Shown here one piece after another: positions 10,118 through 20,431 of a DNA stretch of 32,500 nt. The position numbers and the translations under genes were made by a program. Within the stretch, counting starts at the first letter, position 1. Each line of letters begins with the position of its first letter. This stretch comes from Cristatella mucedo (taxonomy: Eukaryota; Bryozoa; Phylactolaemata; Cristatellidae): contig WPIO01000085.1 of assembly GCA_009760855.2 (NCBI GenBank), positions 730,001-762,500 of the forward strand, given 5' to 3'. Under the pieces are notes generated by a model. The model saw only the letters and a list, made by a program, of their open reading frames with translations, ran no database searches and was not told where the DNA came from.

Positions 10118-10708
10118 CGTACTCTCCTCCTCGGTTCGATTTCCGTCCATCCTCCTTCCTGTCCGTCACCACTTCCATGGCAGCTGCCGCAGCTGCTGCT
10201 GCTGCCGCCGCCACTGCCGCCGAAGTCGGTCCGTGGCTTCCGATGACATGCGGACCGCCGCCGCCGCCGCCGTGGACGCCGATGTGCGTAGCCAGGGTGG
10301 AGCAACTCCCGCTAGGACGCAGCCCGACGCTGCTAGCGCCGACGATGCACTGCTGCTGCTGCTGCAGATGCTGCTGCTGCTGCTGCTGCTGTTGGTGCTG
10401 CTGCTGGTGGTGGTGGTGGTGGTGGTGGAGGTGGTGCTGCTGCTGCTGCGACCAAGTGTAGCCGCCGAAATCATAGGGCCCCGCTTGCGCGTCTGCAGCG
10501 ACAACTCCATGATGAGCCACCAGGGAGGAGGAGGCTGGGTACGAGGCCGCCAAACCGCCGGCTAAGCCGGTCCGTCCGCCGCCGCTGTCCGAACCGCAGT
10601 AATAAGGTGCGGTGATGACGGCCATTGCGTAGGGGTCGCCGAAGGACGGCGGCACGTGGTGGTGTCCTCCTCCGCCGCTACTGCCGCCACCGCCGCCGCC
10701 GACGCGAC
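10118..10708 (-). CDS. vsx: Vsx exon 2: low-complexity N-terminal region
   Basis: An open minus-strand segment of 591 bp: two bases, 196 codons and one base. Acceptor GTTTTAG (10710-10709) and donor TACG|GTACGA (10117) give phases that match exon 1 (G+GT, Gly) and exon 3 (G+AA, Glu). The order is poly-Gly/Ser, HHHVPPSFGDPYAMAV, ITAPYYCGSDSGGG, an Ala/Gly/Ser stretch, GPYDFGGYTW, a Gln/His tract (about 35 residues of Q and H), a Ser/Gly-rich segment, poly-Gly, an Ala run of about 11 and MEVVTDRKEDGRKSNR. Such Q/H/A runs are common in the activation or repression regions of homeodomain proteins. An in-frame TAG just upstream limits the 5' border. I saw no clear octapeptide (eh1) motif. Assigning it to Vsx rests on phase and position, not on sequence similarity. 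Confidence 0.68.
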
Positions 10709-10889
10709 CTAAAACGCTGCTCTAGCTGCAGCTGCAAAGTGGAGGCAAATCCACGCCGCCGCTGTTTAATTTAGCTTTCCCACGGTGCCGTGCAAGCAAC
10801 GTAATATTAGTATTATTAGTAGTAGTAGTAGTATTGACTTGGCGTTGCGTGCAATACGTTGAGCAATGTAGAGGAAAACGCGGCTCGTT

Positions 10890-11070
10890 TGGAGTGTGTA
10901 TAACTATATTGCCAACCGCAAGCGGTGTGTGATAGCAGGTTCTTCTGCCGCCATACAAATGAGGCCGCTAAATCAGCGTCTCTTTTTTTACAAATCCTCG
11001 CTCGGCACTCAGTGAGGCGAGCGCACGGTGCGCTCTATATTTGAGAATATTATTATTATTATTATTATTA
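10890..11070 (+). mobile_element. SINE body with LINE-like (ATT)n tail
   Basis: TATTGCCAACCGCAAGCGG, GATAGCAGGTTCTTCTGCC, CAAATGAGGC and CTAAATCAGC match the SINE body. It ends in GTGCGCTCTATATTTGAG and an (ATT)n run like the LINE tails. The tRNA-like head is missing. Confidence 0.6.
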
Positions 11071-11381
11071 CTAAGATGAATCTACATTTAGAGCTCGCGC
11101 GATATCTTGATGCAACAGACATCGAATTTTCGTGCGTCGCTGAAAAATGATCCCCGTCTTTTTACGAAGCGGTTAAACATCGCAAATTCGCGCGAAATCG
11201 TTCGTGCTTGTACGATGACCGAAATTACAACAATAAAGGAAATGTTAGTTGATTCAACGGCCTAATTTTAGTAGCGGCGGAAGAGCCCTGGTGGCTATCG
11301 CCACCGCTAACACTGGGAATTAAGGATTTGCCCGGGTCGGGACGAGCGGCGCTCTCGCCCAGGGGCTGAGAGAGACTGGGA

Positions 11382-11519
11382 ATGAGAGAGAGAGCGAGAG
11401 AGAGGGGAGAGAGTGTGAGGGGGAGAGGTGAGAGAGAGAGAGAGAGAGAGAGAGGTGAGAGAGACAGAGAGGGAGAGAGAGAGAGCAGAGAGAGAGCGAG
11501 AGAGAGTGTGAGGGGGAGA

Positions 11520-11568
<49 letters not shown>

Positions 11569-11571
11569 GAC

Positions 11572-11608
<37 letters not shown>

Positions 11609-11641
11609 GAGAGAGAGAGACAGAGAGACAGAGAGAGAGAC

Positions 11642-11690
<49 letters not shown>

Positions 11691-11888
11691 CAGAGACAGA
11701 GACAGAGACAGAGACAGAGACAGAGACAGAGACAGAGACAGAGACAGAGACAGAGACAGAGACAGAGACAGAGACAGAGACAGAGACAGAGACAGAGACA
11801 GAGACAGAGACAGAGACAGAGACAGAGACAGAGAGACAGAGAGAGGGAGAGACAGAGACAGAGAGAGACAGTGAGAGATAGAGAGAGG
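11382..11888. repeat. (GA)n / (CAGA)n / (GACAGA)n compound tract
   Basis: It starts as GA with GTGAGGGGGAGAGGTGAGAG duplicated, passes through CAGA units (11579-11607), and then about 26 units of the 6-mer GACAGA (11671-11831). The phase slips at the end. Confidence 0.95.
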
Positions 11889-11998
11889 GACGCGCCGAGC
11901 CTTTGCGGCGGACTCGGCCGCAAACTGGCTCTCAACGATCAACGCGAAAGCGAAGGCGTAATAGGACGGCGCCAGATGGCGAGCGGGAAAATCTAGAG

Positions 11999-12188
11999 CA
12001 GCGGTTCTCAACCAGTGGGTCACGACCTCTTTGGGTGTCGAACGACTTTTTTACCGCAGCGGTAGCATAAGACCATCGGAGAACATGCATTTCCACATTT
12101 CGCACACACTAATTTTATGGGTGGGGGTCGCCACAGCATGAGGAAGTGTAATAAAGGGTCACGGCATTAGGAAGGTTGAGAACCGCCG
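11999..12188 (+). mobile_element. hAT-superfamily MITE, SPIN/OC1-like
   Basis: The 190-bp element opens CAGCGGTTCTCAACC and closes GGTTGAGAACCGCCG, 15-bp terminal inverted repeats with one mismatch. Inside, GGGTCACGACCTCTTTGGG, GTCGAACGAC, AAGACCATCGGAGAACA, GGGGGTCGCCACAGCATGAG and AAAGGGTCACGGCATTAGG closely resemble, from memory, the SPIN/OC1 group of non-autonomous hAT elements. Flanking octamers (ATCTAGAG at 11991-11998; GTCTACAA at 12189-12196) match at 5 of 8 sites and fit the hAT target preference nTCTAGAn, so they look like a decayed target-site duplication. There is no transposase here. Confidence 0.85.
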
Positions 12189-12540
12189 GTCTACAACATT
12201 CTTCTCCATTCTACAATTTCTTACATTCCATCCAACATTCTGTGCTAGAGAGAAGCTCGCGAAGCCTTATCCGTTACAGGACGTAGCGAGCGGTGCAGGG
12301 CAAGCGCTCGAACGCTTCCACAGCGGCACAGCGCCACGGCGGAACGCACAGGAACGCTCCGCGCCGCCGCGGCGGCAATATGCACAGGATACACTATATG
12401 CACCTTCGCAATCTTGCGCGAGCACAGCAGAAGGACTACGCCGCCCGTAGCGGCGAGAAAGTGCGAGAAAGCCGCACGGAGCCAGTGCGCAATTTCTCTT
12501 CTGGTCGAACGCATTGAGCTTCCGCTTTCAGATCAGCTGC

Positions 12541-12545
<5 letters not shown>

Positions 12546-12604
<59 letters not shown>

Positions 12605-12700
12605 CTCTCTCTCTTTCTATCTCTCTTTCTGTTTCTCTCTGTCTGTCGGTCTGTCTGTCTGTCGGTGTGTCTGTCGGTCGGTCGGTCGGTCGGTCGGTCG

Positions 12701-12779
<79 letters not shown>

Positions 12780-12822
12780 CCTCCCTCCCTCCCTCCCTCC
12801 CTCCCTCCCTCCCTCCCTCCCT

Positions 12823-12880
<58 letters not shown>
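12546..12880. repeat. (CT)n / (CGGT)n / (CTGT)n / (CCCT)n compound tract
   Basis: Order: CT (12546-12600), mixed CTTT/CTGT, CGGT units (about 12675-12702), about 19 CTGT units (12703-12776), about 13 CCCT units (12778-12829), and CT again (12830-12879). Its orientation is opposite to most GA tracts in this gene. Confidence 0.95.
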
Positions 12881-12881
<1 letters not shown>

Positions 12882-13317
12882 GTACGCCAGTGCATCGTCA
12901 GGGCTCACGGTAGTTAAGCAAAAGTGGCAGCACTCGTCACAGCGAAGATTCGTACGCCTCAAAACAAACTCCCCTTCTCCGCGAGCGAACAAATCTGCCG
13001 CGAGCAGACCGAGGCTCCGGAAGTCTCGACGTCCGCCGAGATCGTCCAATCATTGGGAGCGACATCGGAGAGAAAGAGCAGCCGAACGGAGTTGTGCCTC
13101 CTACATGACAGAGCAGCAGCAGCAAGAGACAAAAGAGCTTAAAATGGATTTAATCCGGGGCGGTTGAGACGGAGGCCGGCATCAGAGGTCAGGGTCATTT
13201 TGGTCGGTCAGGTGAAACGGAGGCCGGCAGATGGAGGGGGCGCACGGAAGCATGACTCCGAGGCAAGCGATCGCGGAGCGGAACGACTAAGGCATTAATA
13301 AAAAAAGATAAAAAATG

Positions 13318-13500
13318 TTAATAATAATAATAATTCTTACATTTACATAATAATAATTATTATTTAATCCGCCGATTGAGGTAGTAATAATAAAATTAAC
13401 AATAATATTGTCTTTGTATAGCGCCATCAGAGAGCTTGATCTCTTTCTAGGCACTCCACAGATGCTGTACAGGAAGCATGGTCGAATGATTAGCGGTAAA
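13318..13500 (-). mobile_element. LINE 3' tail copy
   Basis: AATAATAAT runs, then TGTATAGCGCCATCAGAGAG, CTTGATCTCTTTCTAGGCA and CAGGAAGCATGGTCGAATGA, the minus-strand LINE tail. A SINE copy follows immediately. Confidence 0.7.
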
Positions 13501-13640
13501 ATCCACCAGGTAATCGTGTATACGGAGCGAGACTGATTCCTGCAGTGGGCGATTCTTTATCGCCACTGCAAGCGGTGGCGATAGCCGTAAAGGCTCTTCT
13601 GTTGCTATACAAAAAGAGGCTGTTTAATCAGCTAGGAATT
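13500..13640 (+). mobile_element. SINE copy, decayed head
   Basis: GGGCGATTCTTTATCGCCAC, TGCAAGCGGTGGCGATAGCC, AAGGCTCTTCTGTTGCTATA and AGGCTGTTTAATCAGCTA match the SINE body. The B box is degraded (GACTGATTCCTGC). Confidence 0.7.
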
Positions 13641-14064
13641 ATTCATTAATTATATTTATAATTATTTCTCTCGCGAACTGCCGCGTCATTCTCGAGCCAC
13701 GCCCATCCACTCGCAGGCCCGCGCGGCGCTATTCCGCGTGGCCTCTCCTACTAATTCATCGTTCGCCACTCGGCCATCTTGCAATGCTGAGCGCTAGATT
13801 CTTTTCGTTAGGTGCGGCCGCGCCGCAATACCCTTGACCTTGTCGCCTTAGGTCCACGTCGGTTTTTCGCCCACATCGAAGGCTGCGTTAGAGGCCCACT
13901 ATTGAGGCTACCGCCGAGGGTTTCGGCAGCGTTTTGCCAGCGAAAAATCAGAGCGAAAGCGGAAGTGAAGGTAAGTTCAAGGGGAAGGGGCAAACAAGAG
14001 GACAATATAGGATATGTATATATGATAATATGTACGTCTAACATAATAAATATGATAATATATA

Positions 14065-14114
<50 letters not shown>

Positions 14115-14997
14115 CGGAGCGAGAACGGAAAAGAATTGGGCAAAAACAGAGAAAAACAGCGAAGGCGGAAGTAAAGCGGAATTTTTTTAAGTTTCCGTGG
14201 GAGGGGCAAAACAAGAAGACAAAGTGATACGGAAGCGAGAACGGAATTAATCTAGCTTTTATCCACGCTCGTTTACTTTACGGTGGAGACTGAGAGCTAT
14301 TAAGGCGCTATCGCAGCTTAGTAGGGAGGCGCTTGACCACGCGACCACTTGCGACTTCTCACGCTAGGTGTCGGCCCCCAGTCATTGCGCTGCGGCCGCC
14401 ATTGAGTAGCGGCCGCAGCGGCTTGTGCGGGTGACAGCGGCTCGCAATATCGCGAGTTATCTCTTTGTTATCGAGTTATCTCTCTTGATTTATCTCTGTC
14501 GAGTTATCTCTCTAGGCTCGAGTGGCCTCTCTCGTCGTCTGCTCCGCAGACCGCGGGCTCGACCGGCCGCGGCATTTTGCAGAATGAATCGCGCGATGCG
14601 TTCTTCTCTTCTTCGCCCTGATCTTCACCCTGAGCTCAGTCTCAGCCTCGCGTTAAGGGAAAAGTTCTAGTTAAAAGACCGCTCGCTATTCGCCTTTTCG
14701 CGCCTTCGAGCAAATGGAACTTTTGCAATTGGAAATTTGCTGTATTGGAATTTACTGAGAGAATGGAACATTTTTCTATTTTTCTGCACGTCCTTCGCTA
14801 GCAGAGTGGTCGCCGCTCGGTGTCGTGGTGCAGTGAGCGGCGGCCTCGTGTGAGCTGTCGTGTGTCGTCGTCTGCAGGATGCGGATCTCCTTAGTCCGTA
14901 CAACCGTCCGCTGCGTCACTCTTGGGCGCGTAAAGCGTAAAGAGCTCTCGGCAGCAGGAGGAGCGAGCTGAGCGATAATAGCTCGCCCACTTTGCAA

Positions 14998-15115
14998 TAA
15001 TAATAATAATAATAATAATTATAATAATAATAATGCACTTGATAAAGCGCCCTCGGAGAACTCAGTCTCTCTCTAGGCGCTTTACATTTGCTGCAAAGGG
15101 AAATGCAATTGAATG
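14998..15115 (-). mobile_element. LINE 3' tail copy
   Basis: (AAT)n, then GCACTTGATAAAGCGCCCTC, GAGAACTCAG, CTAGGCGCTTTACATTTGCT and GCAAAG. It is nearly identical to the copies at 18325 and 26090. Confidence 0.75.
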
Positions 15116-15263
15116 GTGAGTAAAATCATCAGCAATTCATTCAGCAGCGAGAAAAATTCTGTCTGGACGAGTCGAGAAGGAAAAGGAAGGCGTGGCAGAG
15201 ACAGGAAAGAGAGGGAGAGAAGGACGTACAGAGAGGAGACACGCGAGCCAGCAGAGGCAGGTC

Positions 15264-15299
15264 TTGCGGCGGGCCGCCTTACGTTGCCCGCCGCAAGTG
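15264..15299. repeat. 12-bp GC-rich inverted repeat
   Basis: CTTGCGGCGGGC pairs with GCCCGCCGCAAG across a 12-nt spacer. It is followed at once by GTGGCGACGCCAC, another small palindrome, and then by the hairpin at 15327. Confidence 0.75.
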
Positions 15300-15326
15300 G
15301 CGACGCCACTAGGCGGCGCTTCTTGC

Positions 15327-15381
15327 GATATTTTTCAGCGGCAGAAGAGGCTAGTGCCTCTTCTGCCGCTGAAAAATATCG
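15327..15381. repeat. Perfect 26-bp hairpin with 4-nt loop
   Basis: CGATATTTTTCAGCGGCAGA runs into AGAGGC, loop TAGT, then the exact complement, ending in AAAAATATCG. No mismatches. The loop is too short for an ordinary pre-miRNA. It lies in Vsx intron 1. Confidence 0.9.
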
Positions 15382-15513
15382 GCTCACTGAATCGGCCAAC
15401 CTTTGCTGTTTTCTCTTACATTCTTTAGGCAGAGAGACGCGCAGAATGCGATCAACGGAAGTACGTGGAAAAACGGAAAGGATCAACGGAAGTAAGCGGA
15501 AAAAGGGGAAGAG

Positions 15514-15517
15514 AGAG

Positions 15518-15558
<41 letters not shown>

Positions 15559-15583
15559 GCGCGCGCGCGTGCGTGCGTGCGTG
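15514..15583. repeat. (GCGT)n with a (CG)n core
   Basis: Alternating purine-pyrimidine GTGC units with an inner CGCGCGCGCGCG, a Z-DNA-prone stretch of about 70 bp. Confidence 0.9.
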
Positions 15584-15772
15584 TGGAATGAGAAGGAGAG
15601 AGAGAGAGAGACTTTGCCGGAGACGAGGCGGGAATTAGTGAAAAAGTGAAGGAGTGGATTCAAGGATTCAGACGGAAAGAGAGGAAAGAAGTGACATGCA
15701 AAAGACGCCGCCGCCGCCGCTGCTCAGCCAGCGGCGGCGGCGGCGGCACCGAAATCGCTCGGCGTCAATTAC

Positions 15773-15989
15773 CTGAAACGGCGTCGTGCTGCTGACCAGT
15801 CGCCGCCGCAGCCGCAGCAGCCGCCGCCGCCGCCATGGTTGGAGAGTAGTAGTACTTGCTCGGGCAAGCTGCCATGCCGGCGGAGCCATAGGACGTGGCG
15901 GCCATGGCTGCAGCCGCCGCCGCCGCTGCCACTGCATGGCGGTGGTGCTGCTGGTGCTGCTGCTGCTGCTGCTGGTGGCTGTGATTCAT
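15773..15989 (-). CDS. vsx: Vsx exon 1 (proposed first coding exon)
   Basis: The proposed start is the ATG at 15989-15987, with G at -3. It opens MNHSHQQQQQQHQQHHRH, then an Ala run, MAATSYGSAGMAACPSKYYY, SPTMAAAA and another Ala run, ending GQQHDAVS. It closes with a near-ideal donor TTTCAG|GTAATT (15772-15771), phase 1. Exon 2 starts with two bases, so the phases agree. The frame is open further upstream to a TAG near 16090 (residues DLVNRAA precede the Met), and AG acceptors exist there (for example CATCTTCAG at about 16036). The exon could therefore be internal and the true start further 5'. The composition (poly-Q/H, poly-A, Tyr-rich SKYYYSP) is typical of homeodomain-protein N-termini. 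Confidence 0.6.
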
Positions 15990-16279
15990 GGCCGCACGAT
16001 TCACCAAGTCGTCCGACTCGCCGCCGTCGCCGCCGCCGCCTCGGCTGCTCCTGCTGCCGATACTGAAGATGAGCTCTAGGTCTGTCTAATGGAAAGTTCT
16101 CGCCGCCAAAGGCAGCGAGGTAATTGGCCTCGCTGCAACCGTCCGTTCGCCCGCCCGCCCGCCACGTGCGCGCGCGCGCGCAAAGGAGCGCATAGCTCAG
16201 AGAGACCCGAGGCCGCCGCATGCAGCAGGAGGCGTGGCGCAGCGGCCGCTGCAGCTGAGGCCGTAGCGGCGGCTAGAAA

Positions 16280-16324
16280 TAGAGATAAAAAAGAGACAGA
16301 GAAAGAAACAGAGACAGAGACACC

Positions 16325-16422
<98 letters not shown>

Positions 16423-16597
16423 CAGAGAGACAGAGAGACAGAGAGAGACAGAGACAGAGAGGGAGGGAGACAGAGGGATGCAGCGAGACACTGTGGGAGA
16501 GAGACAGAGAGAGACAGAGAGAGACAGAGAGAGACAGAGAGAGACAGAGAGAGACAGACAGAGACAGACAGAGACAGAGAGAGACAGACAGACAGAC

Positions 16598-16694
<97 letters not shown>

Positions 16695-16705
16695 GACAGA
16701 GAGAC

Positions 16706-16760
<55 letters not shown>

Positions 16761-16822
16761 GACAGAGAGAGACAGAGAGAGACAGAGAGGGAGAGGGAGA
16801 GAGCGAGAGAAAGAGAGAAAGT
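16280..16822. repeat. (GA)n / (GACAGA)n tract
   Basis: About 540 bp of purine-rich repeat, GA with periodic CAGA and GAGACAGA units, just upstream of Vsx exon 1. It is (CT)n on the Vsx strand. Confidence 0.95.
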
Positions 16823-17058
16823 GAGTGAGGGGGAGTGACCGCGCGTGTGTAACTGGCGCCAGCGAACGCAGCTGAATGCGGCCAGAATGCGGCGGCGACC
16901 GAGGCGACAGCGGAGACGTCGTCCTCGAAGGATCTAGAAAGAAGGATCTTTCGAAAGGGCTCCAAAGCAAATGTGCGACTCGCTGTGCTGCTCGAGTGAG
17001 CGGACGCGAGTGCGTCGCCTCGCGACGTCGTTAGCTGCATTGGCGCGAAAGCATTTCG

Positions 17059-17122
17059 CCGCCGCCGCCGCCATTGAGCCGCCGCTATTGAGCCACCGCC
17101 ATTGAGCCGCCGCCGCCATTGC
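17059..17122. repeat. 14-bp tandem repeat x3.5 with GCCATTGAG
   Basis: Units starting at 17071, 17085 and 17099 (CCATTGAGCCGCCG and two variants). They give repeated GCCGCCATT, reverse AATGGCGGC, a YY1/Pho-like core. Confidence 0.8.
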
Positions 17123-18068
17123 TGCGGTTGCTGCTGCTGCTGCTGACACCATCGACCATTCCCTCACGGGGGAGGGAGGGGGACATGCGAGGCGAGTAGG
17201 TGGATGGAGGCAGAGCGGCGCCGACGAGCCTTCGCAACAACGGCGCAAAAAAAAGCAGACGACCGCCGCCTGTCAATGTGCGACTCGCTGTGCGGCGGCA
17301 TTTGCCGCCTGTGCTGGACAGAGGCACCTGGCGGCGCGGGAGAGCTCGCGGGCACCGCTCGCTCGGAATCCTAAAATCACATGTCAATCACGCCCTGACA
17401 GTCTCTCCATTAAGGTCTATTACCCGCATTTTAGCGCCCGCGGGACTTATTTTCTTTTTCCAACTGCCGAGAAGATCCGTCGCAGGTGCCCCACGTGCGC
17501 GACGTTACGGCGCGGCACGCTTCCCATCAATGACGCGTGCTCCCATCCGGCGCAACCTCTCCCAGGCAACCGCCCGAGACCGTGACCGTGCGCAGCCTCG
17601 CGCCCAGCCAGCCGACGCGCGCGCGGCGCGCGGCTGCTCGGCTGAGCGAGAAGCAGGTGCCCAGCGACCTCGCCCAGACGACCTCGACCTCGCCTATCTC
17701 GCTCTTCCGGGCGGCGACCGGCCGATCATTGCCGACCTCTAGAACCGCGCACACGATGACGCCTCGCGAACCGAGTCGCTGGGGCGAGGCGAGGCCTGCT
17801 CTAGCGAGGCTGGAGGAACGGCGCCCGCTCAGCTCGGGCGCCGACAGCTGCAGCTCGTTTGTCGCTGTGCGCCAGCGGGTGGCGAACGGCGCCGCCGCCG
17901 CCGCCGCTGTCTTTGTCGCCTCCTCCTCCTCCTCGCGAGGAGATCGCGACGGCGGCGTCGCATCTGGTCATCGTTCGACTGCGGCCCGTTGTCACTCTCG
18001 GATTGCGACCGCAAGCGTCTGCGAACTGCTGCTGCTGCTGCTGACACCTGACTGACAGCGACACCCCA

Positions 18069-18096
18069 GGCATGCCCGGGCATGCCCGGGCATGCC
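18069..18096. repeat. 10-bp palindromic unit repeated
   Basis: GGCATGCCCG in tandem, nearly three copies; each unit is itself self-complementary (GGCATGCC and CCCGGG). Confidence 0.85.
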
Positions 18097-18321
18097 AGGA
18101 TGCCGCGTCGATGAGATGGCGGGGCTGGCAGAACGGAACGGACTAGCTATCGCGAGTAGCGCGAAAAGCAGACGATAAATGGGATAACTGTGCGATAAAT
18201 GTGCGACTCGTTGTGAGGATTTGCTCGAGCTCCTGCGGAGCGGCTCGCCTCGACGCCGAGTCCTCGGTCCCGCCAGTCCCGTAGCGCAGGACTTGCCGCC
18301 GCCGCAGCCACCGCTGCTTTC

Positions 18322-18324
<3 letters not shown>

Positions 18325-18361
<37 letters not shown>

Positions 18362-18425
18362 CACTTGATAAAGCGCCCTCCGAGAACTCGATCTCTTTCT
18401 GGGCGCTTTACAATTGCTTCGTAGG
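18325..18425 (-). mobile_element. LINE 3' tail copy
   Basis: (AAT)n of about 12 units, then GCACTTGATAAAGCGCCCTC and GGGCGCTTTACAATTGCTTC, a minus-strand LINE tail. Confidence 0.75.
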
Positions 18426-18669
18426 AGAAGAAGCGCTGACTGAAGTCGTTGACTTCACGGCGACTTCCAGCTTTCCGAGGCAGCAGCAGCAGCGCAAGCG
18501 AAAGGCTCGGCGCTCGCCAACTAGACGGCCACCGCTTCGTGCGCGCCTGCGCGAGCGGAAGCCACGGGCGCGCCTGCGCGAGAGCCGACTAGCCTGAGCG
18601 GAAATCGCTCGCAAGCTGCGCGTGCTCCGGTTCGCGGGCTCGCGGCAACCCCGCGGGAAAGCGCTGTAG

Positions 18670-18748
18670 CATTTCCATCGCTCTTAGCTGTGACGTGTGA
18701 GCGCTCTAAGCCGTCACACTTACGTCACAGCTACGAGCGATGAAAATG
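18670..18748. repeat. Imperfect hairpin, pre-miRNA-like size
   Basis: The left arm (from CATTTCCATCGCTC) and right arm (to GAGCGATGAAAATG) pair over about 32 bp with two mismatches and a 3-nt bulge. Both contain AGCTGTGACG or its complement. The terminal loop is about 13 nt. No homology recognised. Confidence 0.6.
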
Positions 18749-19199
18749 AGGCGAGAATTGTAAATGAAAGCCGCTGCAGCGCGCTTCCAAGCCAAAGCAG
18801 TCGTCGTCATCTCGCCAGCTAGAGCGATGGCGGAGGCGCCGCGGCCGAGTACGCATAGACATAAGCAAGAGCTCACTGCCTCTGGACTCGCTTTGCTGAG
18901 TCGTAGTGGAAGTAGCCGTTAGTAGGGTCGCGGAAGACAGTGCTGCTGCGCCAACTCGCCGAGTGACGGATGGACTTTCTCGCTTTAATTAGCAGAGATC
19001 ATATATGTGTATCTTTAGATAATAGGTACGAATAAGAATAGATACAGCTTCCCATCGATCAGCTGGCGGAAGTGCTGTCATTCGTTTTTCCTTTTGTTTG
19101 AATGATTCTCGCGCGCGGTCGCAGAACGGATGCAGACCGCTAATTGGTTGGTTGAATTTCGCCGCGGCTGTCCAAGCAATACGGAATGCAGCCGTGGCT

Positions 19200-19345
19200 G
19201 CAAAGCCTTAAATAAAATTAAAATAAATAAAAGGAAATAAGTAAATAGGCGGGAATAAAATTGGCGATAGAATGATAGCGACACATTTGCAGAACGTACT
19301 AAGAGAACTGAACTCCTGCTAAGCACTTTGCATGCACTGGAAAGG
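19200..19345 (-). mobile_element. Degenerate LINE tail
   Basis: TAAATAAAATTAAAATAAAT, then CTAAGAGAACTGAACTCCTG, CTAAGCACTTTGCATGCACT and GGAAAGGAA keep the order of the LINE tail, but with many changes. Confidence 0.4.
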
Positions 19346-19760
19346 AACAGCCCCTGGTGCGCGAGAGGTCAGTTCGCGAGAGGACAGAGGTCTCCGCCAG
19401 AGGTCAAGCGGCCACCAGCAGCCTCTTGTAGCCTGACGCGTTCGTTCGCGCCAGGTCAAGACGGTCAGCGAGAACTCCATCGACGCTTCGGTCACGTGGC
19501 CAGCCCTTCAAGACGTCTCACCTGCGCCCGACAGGTGGCGCCGCCGCTGCCCTTCGCCGTCGTGACCTCAGCAGCGCTGACCTTCGCAAGCTACGAGGAC
19601 GATGGACCGGTGCGAGACGCGCGTGCTCCGACGAAAGTTCAGGCGCCCGCTCGACACAGAGTCTCTCTCTCTCTGTCCGCGTCAGTCCGTCGCTGCAGCG
19701 CTTCGCAGCAGCCCCTCCTCCCCTCAGCAGCGGCTGCGGTATCGCCGTCGCGTGGCCGCT

Positions 19761-19820
19761 TCGCGCCTTCTCGCGCTTTCTCGCGCCTTCTCGCGCTTTC
19801 TCGCGCTTTCTCGCGCCTTT
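19761..19820. repeat. 10-bp tandem repeat x6
   Basis: TCGCGCCTTC and TCGCGCTTTC alternate six times, encoding an SRAFSRLLAL-type frame that I take as non-coding. Confidence 0.9.
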
Positions 19821-19931
19821 TCGAGAGCTCTTTCATCTCATTCATGCTATTCGCTTTCGTCGCTGGCGACGCAGTAGTTGTCCGGAGTGCTCGGACGCAC
19901 ACTCGGCCTTAATCGCCGTACCGAGTGACGT

Positions 19932-20043
19932 TTCCGGTCACTGCACCCGCATCAGCTGCTTCCGGTCACTGCACCTGCAGCAGCTGCTTCCGGTCACTGC
20001 CTCCGCAGCAAGTGCTTCTGTCACAGCACTCGCAGCAACTGCC
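19932..20043. repeat. 28-bp tandem repeat x4
   Basis: Four diverged copies beginning TTCCGGTCACTGCACC. The first two hold CAGCTGC E-boxes, the others variants. Confidence 0.85.
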
Positions 20044-20284
20044 GTTCATCTGCTGTCTAGGGCTGCTGCTGCTCTCTGTAGCTCTGCTCGTCCAACTCCG
20101 CGTCCATTTAATTAATTTAACTTAAATAATTTTCTTAAATTAACGCAGACCACGAAGCATTGAGTCAAATAAGGAAATTTGTTAATTTGGCGATAAACTT
20201 CAATCCCAACTACCGGCTAAGCTAGAGGTTCGCTTCCTCATTGAATGCTCAAAAAATTACATCTAACTCACGCTCAAAATCACC

Positions 20285-20288
<4 letters not shown>

Positions 20289-20320
<32 letters not shown>
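20289..20320. repeat. (AT)n
   Basis: Run of about 16 AT units. Confidence 0.95.
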
Positions 20321-20325
<5 letters not shown>

Positions 20326-20431
20326 ACTATAAGAATATAAATATAAGATAAAGTTTAAGCATGCGTGGCTGCAAATGGTCAGACGTAGCACTTCGCGTGC
20401 GACGGGTCACTCGCGACGTTTCGTCTGCGCT

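Larger units (their letters stand above)
10709..15772 (-). other. Vsx intron 1, about 5 kb
   Basis: Non-coding. It contains SINE copies (10890-11070, 13500-13640), a GA/GACAGA tract (11382-11888), the hAT MITE (11999-12188), a CT/CTGT/CCCT compound tract (12546-12880), LINE tails (13318-13500, 14998-15115), two hairpins (15264-15299, 15327-15381) and a (GCGT)n run (15514-15583). The stretches 12200-12540, 12890-13310, 13640-14040 and 14115-14995 show nothing I can name. Confidence 0.55.

Noticed and set aside
9958-10565. Plus-strand frames with poly-Cys, poly-Val and poly-Leu
   Set aside because: Antisense of the CAG/CAC-encoded Gln/His block of Vsx exon 2.
17801-18083. Minus-strand frame with a short poly-Q followed by FADACGRNPRV
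   Set aside because: An AG acceptor exists, but I found no good donor, no phase-compatible partner and no conserved residues.
19328-19912. Plus-strand 194-codon frame
   Set aside because: Much of it covers a 10-bp tandem repeat and a SLSLSA run, and the rest is uninformative.
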